Assembly (NCBI RefSeq): GCF_000373985.1
Contig: NZ_KB892932.1
Coordinates: forward strand, 1-6,939
Direction of reading: 5' to 3'
Length of the DNA: 6,939 nucleotides
From: Desulfobacter curvatus DSM 3379
GTDB lineage: Bacteria; Desulfobacterota; Desulfobacteria; Desulfobacterales; Desulfobacteraceae
This document shows positions 1 through 4,828 of the stretch, one piece after another (position 1 is the stretch's first letter; every line of letters begins with the position of its first letter). The position numbers and the translations under genes are program-made. The notes beneath the pieces were generated by a model. The model saw only the letters and a list, made by a program, of their open reading frames with translations. It ran no database searches and was not told the origin of the DNA.

Positions 1-91
1 CGCCTGAACAAGGTACTGGACCGGTCACTGCACACCGATCAATCAAACTATCGTTTGCTTGATCGGCGCACAGCGCCGGTCAGCACCGCGA
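1..91 (+). repeat. R1: partial copy of 160-bp structured repeat (cut by window edge)
   Basis: These 91 bases are identical to the last 91 bases of the full copies at 2393-2552 and 4663-4822. The left part lies outside the window. The copy ends ...CACCGCGA and is followed directly by TTAGAT, the first six bases of the next cassette. It contains the hairpin CCGATCAA...TTGATCGG at 35-66 and the right arm GTCAGCACCGCGATT at 79-93 of the 15-bp closing stem. No ORF is contained. Confidence 0.95.
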
Positions 92-97
92 TTAGAT
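92..97 (+). other. Cassette 1 left boundary (TTRRRY half of an attC core)
   Basis: TTAGAT is the right half of an integron core site, lying after the crossover point. It is complementary to the R'' box ATCTAAC at 852-858, as expected for the two ends of one circularisable cassette. The preceding base is A (end of repeat R1) rather than the canonical G. Confidence 0.75.
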
Positions 98-112
98 TTT
101 AAAGACCTGACC

Positions 113-120
113 AAGAGGAA
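113..120 (+). promoter_or_regulatory. Ribosome binding site of the PLD-like gene
   Basis: AAGAGGAA lies six bases before the ATG at 127. It is the clearest Shine-Dalgarno sequence among the plus-strand genes, and it supports that start. Confidence 0.7.
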
Positions 121-126
121 ATCGAT

Positions 127-900
127 ATGGTAAATTTGCTAAAGAAAATATATTCTGAGAATACAATAATCGGTATCGCTATTATTGCCTTAATAGTCTT
201 TTTCTCTCAATTAATATACCCAGAAAAGGCAAAAGTTCTCATAGAATATTTGATTCCTCTCTTTATAATAGTTGTGTGTCTTGAAATATTATTCATGAGA
301 GAGAATTTCAAAAACATGGGTAATAAGCTAAATGTTGATTTCGAATATCAAGCCTTCAATACTGGTGGGGAGTTTGACAATTATTTAGCTAACAGATTTA
401 AGGCGGCGAAATCTGTTAAGGTTGTACACATTAATTCTCAAACATCTAATAAAAGAGAAAATAGACGGTACTACGAAATCATGAGTGATTTCGTGAAAGC
501 CGGTAATAGTTTTAGAAGAGTTTTTTCAGATGCAACCAATATTGATGTATACAAGTGGATGAAAGAGGATCTGCTTGCATACAAAAATGATAAATATTTT
601 GTTCATCTTTTAGATAAGATAAAAATTCACAATATCAGAACGATAGGAATTATGATAATAGATGAGGAAGAAGTGTGTTTAGGTGGTGGATACGTTACAT
701 CTTTTCAAAACCCTACAATATCAGTAAAAAACAAACAGATAGTAAAATTCTTTTCAGATTATTTTGATTACCTCAAAGACAATTCAATCAACCTTAAGAC
801 AGATGAAAATTTAAAGATAGACATTTTAGAACAAAGAATAAAATCAATTGAATCTAACAAGGCTAATTCAGCCGACGCAAAAAGCCGCTCGGCTGATTAG
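127..900 (+). CDS. Two-TM membrane-anchored protein with PLD-like (HKD-less) cytoplasmic domain
   Basis: This is a 257-residue protein. Two hydrophobic helices (about residues 12-30 and 37-56) form a membrane hairpin, followed by a soluble alpha/beta domain. Residues about 84-135 (an AAKSVKVVHIN strand, then EIMSDFVKAGNSFRRVFSD) and 172-217 (IGIMIIDEEEVCLGGGY, then a helix containing IVKFFSDYFDYLKD) follow the order of phospholipase-D-like folds. No HxK(x)4D motif is visible, so it is probably a non-catalytic or divergent relative. This assignment is by eye and tentative. A lysine-rich amphipathic helix is near the C-terminus. Residues from about 242 to the TAG stop are encoded by the attC site itself, so the tail is probably not part of the fold. 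The gene fills cassette 1 (92-905), and a good ribosome binding site supports ATG 127. A two-TM hairpin plus sensor or effector domain is a common layout in anti-phage membrane effectors, but no partner gene is in this cassette. Function is unknown. Confidence 0.85.
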   Translation: MVNLLKKIYSENTIIGIAIIALIVFFSQLIYPEKAKVLIEYLIPLFIIVVCLEILFMRENFKNMGNKLNVDFEYQAFNTGGEFDNYLANRFKAAKSVKVVHINSQTSNKRENRRYYEIMSDFVKAGNSFRRVFSDATNIDVYKWMKEDLLAYKNDKYFVHLLDKIKIHNIRTIGIMIIDEEEVCLGGGYVTSFQNPTISVKNKQIVKFFSDYFDYLKDNSINLKTDENLKIDILEQRIKSIESNKANSADAKSRSAD

Positions 901-911
901 CGTCGTTAGAT
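852..911 (+). repeat. attC-1: canonical 60-bp integron recombination site
   Basis: R'' is ATCTAAC (852-858) and R' is GTTAGAT (905-911). The two are exactly complementary and fit RYYYAAC/GTTRRRY. The arms GCTAATTCAGCCGA (862-875) and TCGGCTGATTAGC (889-901) pair except for one unpaired base, the kind of extrahelical base that polarises attC folding. The short spacers AAG and GTC separate R from the arms. Crossover would fall between G905 and T906. It ends cassette 1 and overlaps the last codons of the PLD-like gene. Confidence 0.92.
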
Positions 912-917
912 TTTGAA

Positions 918-1556
918 ATGACAAAAGTGAAATTGACTGTATTAATTGGATCGTTCGCAAGGGGTGACGCTGGCCCTGATAGCGATGTTGATATATTGCG
1001 CGTTGGTCACTGTAGCTCTGTCGAAAGACCAGCACAAGTTGGTAAAAATATTCCAATTTCGTATATCGACTATGACTTTTTTACTTTCATGGAGTTACAT
1101 CAACAAGGCTCATTATTTTTGCACCATGTATTTCAAGAAGGCAGATTGATAGATGGTAATAATAATCTGTGGGTAAAGCTGAAAAATAATTTCAATGTTA
1201 CGTATGACCATAAGAATTCTATAAATGAATATTGTGAACTTCTTCAATTCATAGATGAATATCCTGGATTTGAACATTCATTTATGCCGTATTTGTCGAA
1301 CGTATTCAAAGCATTAAAAAATATCGGCATTTTCAAGCTAGCAGAAAAGGGCTGTTTTGTATTCGACAAAACAACCGCCCTTGTGCGGGGCTGTGGGTTA
1401 ACCTCAAACGAGGCAGAAACCCTAATCACCTGCAATAATTGCTTCGAAAGATCAAGGGTTCCATCTATAAAGGAATTAGAAACATTTAAAATTGTGGCTA
1501 AAATTTGGAAGAAATATAATCATGAATTTATCAAGGTAATGAGCAATGATCAGTGA
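918..1556 (+). CDS. Small DNA polymerase beta-type nucleotidyltransferase
   Basis: This 212-residue protein has the nucleotidyltransferase signature GSFARGDAGPDSDVDIL at residues 11-27. The GS is followed by the metal-binding acidic pair D23 and D25, and D51 or D53 in IPISYIDYD is a plausible third carboxylate. Residues 64-77 (GSLFLHHVFQEGRL) resemble the segment after the core in minimal nucleotidyltransferases. The rest (about 95-212) is predicted helical. Only ten residues precede the GS motif, so an N-terminal helix present in many relatives is missing. ATG 918 is the first start codon after the in-frame stop at 894-896, and it lies 12 bases into the cassette with no evident Shine-Dalgarno sequence. 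The stop overlaps the next gene by 11 bases, which suggests translational coupling. The family transfers NMP to small molecules, proteins or tRNA. The target here cannot be read from sequence. An antitoxin or toxin (MNT-like) role, a CBASS-like signal synthase, or an antibiotic-modifying enzyme are all possible, the last least supported by context. Confidence 0.9.
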   Translation: MTKVKLTVLIGSFARGDAGPDSDVDILRVGHCSSVERPAQVGKNIPISYIDYDFFTFMELHQQGSLFLHHVFQEGRLIDGNNNLWVKLKNNFNVTYDHKNSINEYCELLQFIDEYPGFEHSFMPYLSNVFKALKNIGIFKLAEKGCFVFDKTTALVRGCGLTSNEAETLITCNNCFERSRVPSIKELETFKIVAKIWKKYNHEFIKVMSNDQ

Positions 1557-1884
1557 GGAAACACACACTATTTTAAAGAGAGCCATTGCGAAACCATCGG
1601 ATTTTTCTAAAGGAGCAAAAAGAAAGCAGCTACAAGCAGTGTACGATAAAATGTTAGATGAAGTTTCTGTTGATATATTCAATGAGCCCTGTAAAAATAA
1701 AATGATTCTAAGGCAGAAAATTAATCGCTTAGAAAATAAAACTTCTGAAATTGCAGTCTTGGCTGAATTAATGAAGAATGATCATCTGCTATTCAGTAAG
1801 GATTATCGAGATCACGGTGGTGATGTTGAGAATTTTTTAGAAAATCATATAAAGCATTTTCTAAGAGAATTGCGCCATGAATAA
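1546..1884 (+). CDS. Small charged helical protein, middle gene of the nucleotidyltransferase cassette
   Basis: This 112-residue protein is not one I recognise. It appears all-helical and charged, with a lysine-rich first half (FSKGAKRKQLQAVYDKMLDEV) and a likely coiled-coil stretch around residues 53-78 (ILRQKINRLENKTSEIAVLAEL). The tail is ENHIKHFLRELRHE. There is no signal peptide or membrane segment. The start overlaps the end of the nucleotidyltransferase gene by 11 bases, and an AAGG lies about ten bases upstream of ATG 1546. The stop overlaps the next gene by 8 bases. This overlap on both sides makes it a genuine operon member despite its size. It may be an adaptor or inhibitor linking the nucleotidyltransferase to the membrane protein. 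That is inference from position only. Confidence 0.82.
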   Translation: MISEETHTILKRAIAKPSDFSKGAKRKQLQAVYDKMLDEVSVDIFNEPCKNKMILRQKINRLENKTSEIAVLAELMKNDHLLFSKDYRDHGGDVENFLENHIKHFLRELRHE

Positions 1885-2338
1885 CAATGATAAGAACAAA
1901 GATATTGCCTTGAAAACGTGGGGAATATACCAAGGTCTCATCAAAGGTATGGGGGAGAGTGCCTGGAAAATACGTTCTGTCTGTTTAGCGACATCGGCTG
2001 CCCTAATAGCATATACATACAACTCATCCTCGCCACTTCTATATCTTATAGTTTCAGCGCTTGCAGTATTATTTATGATGTTAGAATCGGGATATAGAAG
2101 ACTACAAGACCAATATATTGAGAAATCATATCTGATTGAACTTACACTTAATGATTTTATTGCCAATGAAGAAATGCCACGATTTCCCGATAGTATAGGA
2201 ACAGATGTTGATACGCCGACTTTAAAACAACTTGTGAATCTATTTAAACTTAAGCGAATAATATTCTGGCTGCCATACTTATTTCTATTTATTATACCGA
2301 TTTTATTATGGAAGTATCAAATAATAAAGACAATCTAA
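1877..2338 (+). CDS. Three-TM membrane protein resembling SLATT-type effectors
   Basis: This 153-residue protein has an amphipathic N-terminal helix (about 10-31, ALKTWGIYQGLIKGMGESAW). It is followed by a hydrophobic hairpin (about 33-48 and 53-69), a conserved-looking acidic/basic segment after TM2 (MLESGYRRLQDQYIEKSY, 68-85), a soluble loop, and a third hydrophobic helix at about 127-147. A helix before a TM hairpin with E-x-x-Y/R-R just after TM2 is the layout I associate with SLATT-like and related membrane effectors described beside nucleotide-signalling systems. No search was possible, so this is a resemblance. The start ATG lies inside the previous gene (8-base overlap), with AAGAGA about eight bases upstream. 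The TAA stop at 2336-2338 lies within the attC R'' box, so the gene runs right to the end of the cassette. It is likely a pore-forming or membrane-perturbing output, or its anchor. Confidence 0.85.
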   Translation: MNNNDKNKDIALKTWGIYQGLIKGMGESAWKIRSVCLATSAALIAYTYNSSSPLLYLIVSALAVLFMMLESGYRRLQDQYIEKSYLIELTLNDFIANEEMPRFPDSIGTDVDTPTLKQLVNLFKLKRIIFWLPYLFLFIIPILLWKYQIIKTI

Positions 2339-2392
2339 CAAGACGCTTTCAGTCGGACACGCAAAAAAAACGCGCGCCTCTGAAGCGCAGCG
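2333..2392 (+). repeat. attC-2 of the nucleotidyltransferase cassette, with repeat R2 at its crossover point
   Basis: R'' is ATCTAAC (2333-2339), complementary to this cassette's own start TTAGAT (906-911). The arms GCTTTCAG (2345-2352) and CTGAAGC (2380-2386) pair with one extra T on the left strand, as in attC-1. The inner arms contain GACACGC/GCGCGCC-type pairing around an A8 loop. The R' core should read GTTRRRY but reads G2392 followed by TTCACGG, the first bases of repeat R2. The downstream half of a core site (TTGGCC) reappears only after the repeat, at 2553. Confidence 0.85.
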
Positions 2393-2552
2393 TTCACGGC
2401 GGCTCCGCCGCCGTGAATCGCGGTGCTGACTTCGTCCAGTACCTTGTCCAGTCGCCTCTGGCGCCTGAACAAGGTACTGGACCGGTCACTGCACACCGAT
2501 CAATCAAACTATCGTTTGCTTGATCGGCGCACAGCGCCGGTCAGCACCGCGA
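2393..2552 (+). repeat. R2: complete 160-bp structured repeat, ORF-less cassette-like element
   Basis: This copy is identical over all 160 bases to 4663-4822. It starts with a near-perfect hairpin, TTCACGGCGG (2393-2402) pairing with CCGCCGTGAA. A 15-bp stem follows, AATCGCGGTGCTGAC (2416-2430) with GTCAGCACCGCGATT (2540-2554). That stem encloses two arms: GTCCAGTACCTTGT (2434-2447) with ACAAGGTACTGGAC (2469-2482), and CCGATCAATCAAAC (2496-2509) with GTTTGCTTGATCGG (2514-2527, one mismatch). The whole is a branched, cloverleaf-like fold. CGTGAAT at 2412-2418 is complementary to ATTCACG, the junction that would form if the element circularised end to start, so it has the R''/R' logic of an attC but with an AAT/ATT core instead of AAC/GTT. 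It encodes no credible protein. The flanks are G|TT on the left and TTGGCC on the right. Confidence 0.9.
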
Positions 2553-2558
2553 TTGGCC
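2553..2558 (+). other. Cassette 3 left boundary (TTRRRY)
   Basis: TTGGCC is the first six bases after repeat R2. It is complementary to the R'' box GGCCAAC at 3287-3293, which marks the two ends of the HNH cassette. Confidence 0.75.
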
Positions 2559-2584
2559 TCCCAATATATTGCATTGAATTGGAA

Positions 2585-2590
2585 TATAAT
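2585..2590 (+). promoter_or_regulatory. TATAAT -10-like element just before the HNH gene
   Basis: A perfect TATAAT ends five bases before the ATG at 2596, and no -35 hexamer is visible at 16-18 bases. With no Shine-Dalgarno sequence either, a transcript starting at or near the ATG (leaderless) would fit. AT-rich DNA gives such matches by chance, so this is weak. Confidence 0.3.
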
Positions 2591-2595
2591 GAAAA

Positions 2596-3285
2596 ATGAA
2601 ATTTGAATTGGAAAAATTTCACAGAAATACAAACGAAAAAGATTTGTTGGAAGATTTAAGAAGGAGTTATCATCTTTTAAAGAAAAAAAATATGCCGCTT
2701 ACATACAGGTCATATGATGAAATCGGTATCTATTCGTCAGCGACTATGACAGCACGTTTTGGGTCATGGAATAACGCCCTTGCAAATGCACAAATTGAAA
2801 TCAATGAAGAAAAGAATATTTCTGACAAAGATTTATTCTTAAATTTAGAGCAGGTTTGGACAGCTTTGGGCCGTCAGCCTGTGACAAGAGACCTCATTAA
2901 GCCGCTTTCAAAATATACATATCAAACTTACAGTGAGCGTTTTGGTAGCTGGCGTAGAGCATTGGAGGCTTTCGTTGAATATATAAATGAAGATGAAGGT
3001 ATTTCAGAAATTTACGATGAGCCAGAATTACAGAAAGATGTATCAGAGGTTGTTCAAAAACGCAGAACGACTCGCAACATTTCTGATAGAATGCGCTTTA
3101 GAATATTGTCCAGAGATGGTTTTACTTGCCAGACTTGTGGCGCAAGTCCAATAAAAGAGCGAGGCGTTGAGTTACACGTTGACCACATCATTCCATGGTC
3201 AAAAGGCGGTGAAACAATAGAAGAAAATTTACAAACCAAGTGTAAGCAATGCAATTTGGGAAAAGGAAATGCTTTTAACCAATAA
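2596..3285 (+). CDS. HNH endonuclease with two homing-endonuclease-associated repeats
   Basis: This 229-residue protein has two tandem helical repeats at about 14-65 and 77-126. Each runs L-x-x-L-x-x-x-(W/Y)-x-x-L-x-(R/K) and ends RFGSWxxAL. This is the HNH-associated helix-turn-helix repeat thought to bind DNA. A linker of about 40 residues leads to a C-terminal HNH nuclease (about 166-225). There C178 and C181, and C216 and C219, can hold a structural zinc. HVDHIIPWSKGG (194-205) supplies the catalytic His-Asp-His region, N211 the middle Asn, and CNLGKGN the last helix. All key residues are present, so an active DNA-nicking or cutting enzyme is likely. It could be a free-standing homing-type nuclease, a restriction-like defence nuclease, or one that acts on neighbouring DNA. 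No methyltransferase partner is in its cassette. The start has no clear ribosome binding site. The stop is one base from the attC R'' box. Confidence 0.93.
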   Translation: MKFELEKFHRNTNEKDLLEDLRRSYHLLKKKNMPLTYRSYDEIGIYSSATMTARFGSWNNALANAQIEINEEKNISDKDLFLNLEQVWTALGRQPVTRDLIKPLSKYTYQTYSERFGSWRRALEAFVEYINEDEGISEIYDEPELQKDVSEVVQKRRTTRNISDRMRFRILSRDGFTCQTCGASPIKERGVELHVDHIIPWSKGGETIEENLQTKCKQCNLGKGNAFNQ

Positions 3286-3286
3286 A

Positions 3287-3412
3287 GGCCAACGTTGGAG
3301 AGGGACCAGGCTTACTGCGCGGCCTTTCGGAAGTGCCTGGGTCAGGAAAATTTATCTTTTTAGTGGAAGTTTTGGGGTTTAAAAAGCCTGGCCCCTCAAC
3401 TCCACGTTGGCG
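3287..3412 (+). repeat. attC-3: long (126-bp) attC of the HNH cassette
   Basis: R'' is GGCCAAC (3287-3293), complementary to this cassette's start TTGGCC. R' is GTTGGCG (3406-3412), with crossover between G3406 and T3407. The outer arms (about 3287-3313 and 3384-3412) pair over a long stretch, GCCAACGT-GGAG-AGGG-CCAGGCTT. The left strand has an extra T, the right strand an unpaired TTG, and there is one A/G mismatch. The roughly 70 bases between the arms are AT-rich. The architecture fits a large attC. The boxes deviate from strict RYYYAAC/GTTRRRY at one position each. Confidence 0.75.
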
Positions 3413-3811
3413 CGCAGCACCGGGGCAACGCGGAAAGTCTCTGTATACTTCCTGAGTCTTCATGCGCTGTATAGTGTGGCGGATACTGCAATACGGCATC
3501 GAAAAACGGAGCAGATATCAGTACGGAGACGGAAGATGTCGGGAAGTTGTAACAGACTTCCTGCAAAACCGGATGTTGACCCTTGATTTTACCGGATGAA
3601 CAGTGAGTTCTGCGTAAGTATTCTGATTTATTTTTATTAATATTTTCAGTATGTTATAAAACTACATAGAATTTATTAGAGCTTAAGCTCATAATTCAAA
3701 ATATACAATTTAAAAATACCTAATGAATTTAAATAGTTATTTGAGTGTCCTTTGATACTAAAAAAATATTTTTTCGTATTTAGCACGAAATGGATTTTAT
3801 AACATGCTGAA
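3413..3811 (+). other. Long non-coding leader of the methyltransferase cassette, possible decayed gene
   Basis: The roughly 400 bases hold no convincing gene. The first part (to about 3605) is GC-richer and contains a 45-codon ORF at 3462-3599 (MRCIVWRILQYG..., no ribosome binding site) that may be a fragment of a lost gene; I do not recognise it. From about 3615 the DNA becomes strikingly AT-rich, with a perfect 12-bp palindrome GAGCTTAAGCTC at 3679-3690 and a poor promoter match (TTGATA 3752-3757, TATTTA 3777-3782, 19-base spacing). The AT-rich part probably carries the promoter and regulatory DNA for the methyltransferase. Confidence 0.5.
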
Positions 3812-4534
3812 ATGCTAGTAAAAAATCGAGCCGAATATTTACAGTTCTGCAGGAACTCTTATGTAAACGGGTTTTCCCGAATAAAGAGAATAATACATAT
3901 GAAATGGAAAATTTATAATCATCCCGGATTCTATGACCGGTATATGAAGAGAATGGCGGGTTGGATCGAAGTTTATCGGGAGAGGGAGTTGGTTCGGGTA
4001 CTGGATCAGTGTATTAATGACAACAATATAGTGCTTGATATCGGTTGCGGCACCGGAGCGAACTGCATACTGCTTGGAAAACGATATCAAAATGCCCGAA
4101 TAGTCGGTATCGACATCAATCCTGATTTTCTTGGTTATGCGGAACGGAAGATTTCTGATGCGGGTATAAAAAATGTAAAACTGATCAGACAGGATATCAC
4201 CGGATGCACCCGGGAAAGTATAAGCAAAGACCGCATTGACATTGCAATATGTATACTCGGCCTGAGTGTAATCACAGATTGGGAGAAAGCAATAGAGCGG
4301 ATATTTGCGATTCTTGATCCCGGCGGCAACTTTATTGTATTCGATCTTTACATTGATACACAAACATTCATGGGCAAATTAAGCAATTTCCTTACAGGAT
4401 TATTCTTCGGAGCGCATCATGACCGCATGATCCTGAACAGGCTCAGATCGTCATTCATTGAAACTGACACAATAAAAATCGATGTCAAACCGGAGTCAGG
4501 CACTGCTTTATTCATTTTTCGGGGACGTAAATGA
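3812..4534 (+). CDS. Class I SAM-dependent methyltransferase
   Basis: This 240-residue protein has a Rossmann methyltransferase core. Motif I is VLDIGCGTG at 74-82, the SAM ribose-binding acidic residue is D101 in VGIDINP, QDI at 127-129 is at the adenine-contact position, and LDPGGNFIVFDLY at 168-180 is the post-III strand typical of UbiE/Methyltransf_11-like enzymes. The C-terminal strand (ALFIFRGRK) closes the sheet. The region 140-160 (RIDIAICILGLSVITDW) replaces the usual NPPY of nucleic-acid amino-methyltransferases, so a small-molecule or lipid substrate is more likely than DNA. The start is uncertain. ATG 3812 has no ribosome binding site. In-frame ATG 3899 (M30, MKWKIYNHPGFYDRY) has a weak AAGAGA upstream and lies where many relatives begin. 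The substrate is unknown. Resistance-type or natural-product methylation would be typical cassette cargo but is not shown. Confidence 0.9.
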   Translation: MLVKNRAEYLQFCRNSYVNGFSRIKRIIHMKWKIYNHPGFYDRYMKRMAGWIEVYRERELVRVLDQCINDNNIVLDIGCGTGANCILLGKRYQNARIVGIDINPDFLGYAERKISDAGIKNVKLIRQDITGCTRESISKDRIDIAICILGLSVITDWEKAIERIFAILDPGGNFIVFDLYIDTQTFMGKLSNFLTGLFFGAHHDRMILNRLRSSFIETDTIKIDVKPESGTALFIFRGRK

Positions 4535-4581
4535 ATTGAAAGCACAGAGGGGAAACCGGAGAAGTATATGGGTCTTTCGTC

Positions 4582-4662
4582 GGCCAACCAGTCGCTGTAG
4601 CTGACCGCCGTGTAGCCTGGCGACTCTTCGCGGAGATTGTACGGCGGCAGCTAAGCTTGGCG
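4582..4662 (+). repeat. attC-4 of the methyltransferase cassette, with repeat R3 at its crossover point
   Basis: R'' is GGCCAAC (4582-4588), complementary at six of seven positions to this cassette's own start (G)TTGGCG at 3406-3412. The arms TAGCTGACCGCCGT (4598-4611) and ACGGCGGCAGCTA (4641-4653) pair perfectly apart from one extrahelical A (4604), the attC hallmark. A stemmed GGCGACTCTTCGC loop sits at the tip. The core G4662 is followed by TTCACGG of repeat R3 instead of TTRRRY, the same situation as attC-2. Confidence 0.82.
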
Positions 4663-4822
4663 TTCACGGCGGCTCCGCCGCCGTGAATCGCGGTGCTGAC
4701 TTCGTCCAGTACCTTGTCCAGTCGCCTCTGGCGCCTGAACAAGGTACTGGACCGGTCACTGCACACCGATCAATCAAACTATCGTTTGCTTGATCGGCGC
4801 ACAGCGCCGGTCAGCACCGCGA
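4663..4822 (+). repeat. R3: complete 160-bp structured repeat, identical to R2
   Basis: This copy matches 2393-2552 base for base and is preceded by the same GCG. Its parts are the hairpin (4663-4687), the 15-bp closing stem (4686-4700 with 4810-4824) and the two inner arms. It is flanked on the left by G4662 of attC-4 and on the right by TTATAC, the first bases of the efflux cassette. Identity across all copies while the flanking attCs differ implies recent spread or strong constraint. Confidence 0.9.
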
Positions 4823-4828
4823 TTATAC
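4823..4828 (+). other. Cassette 5 left boundary (TTATAC)
   Basis: TTATAC follows repeat R3. It is complementary to GTATAA at 6836-6841, the presumed intron-split R'' box at the other end of the efflux cassette. The first three bases also form the reverse-strand stop codon of the MFS gene. Confidence 0.6.

Noticed and set aside
918..1556. An aminoglycoside nucleotidyltransferase (ANT) resistance cassette.
   Set aside because: The GSx(n)DxD motif is shared and such enzymes are classic integron cargo. However, the size, the helical C-terminus and the coupling to a coiled-coil and a membrane protein do not match ANT families I know.
918..2338. A standard CBASS operon.
   Set aside because: The nucleotidyltransferase is about 212 residues and lacks the larger SMODS/CD-NTase architecture, and no ubiquitin-like, HORMA or TRIP13 accessory genes are present. 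Only a CBASS-like analogy is justified.
2308..2523. A 71-codon ORF running from the end of the membrane-protein gene through attC-2 into repeat R2.
   Set aside because: It only reads through recombination-site and repeat DNA, overlaps a better gene in another frame and has no start signal.
2390..2554. Repeat as a classical MITE with a short target-site duplication (TT).
   Set aside because: A TT direct repeat does flank it, but the outer ends are not inverted repeats of each other. The flanking TT is fully explained by the integron G^TT core, and the right-hand bases belong to the next cassette as shown by R'' complementarity.
3287..3412. The inverted repeat after the HNH gene as a simple rho-independent terminator.
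   Set aside because: The arms are about 70 bases apart with no trailing U-tract, and the outer boxes pair with the cassette start. An attC explains it better.
3839..4363. A 174-codon minus-strand ORF.
   Set aside because: It is antisense to the methyltransferase, whose SAM-binding motifs clearly mark the plus strand as coding.
4512..4766. An 84-codon minus-strand ORF over attC-4 and R3.
   Set aside because: It consists of arginine/serine-rich translation of GC-rich structured DNA, with no homology I recognise. It is explained by the attC and the repeat.
1..4822. CRISPR-like array from the recurring identical repeat.
   Set aside because: The copies are 160 bp and about 2.3 kb apart with genes between them. 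There are no short regular spacers and no cas genes.
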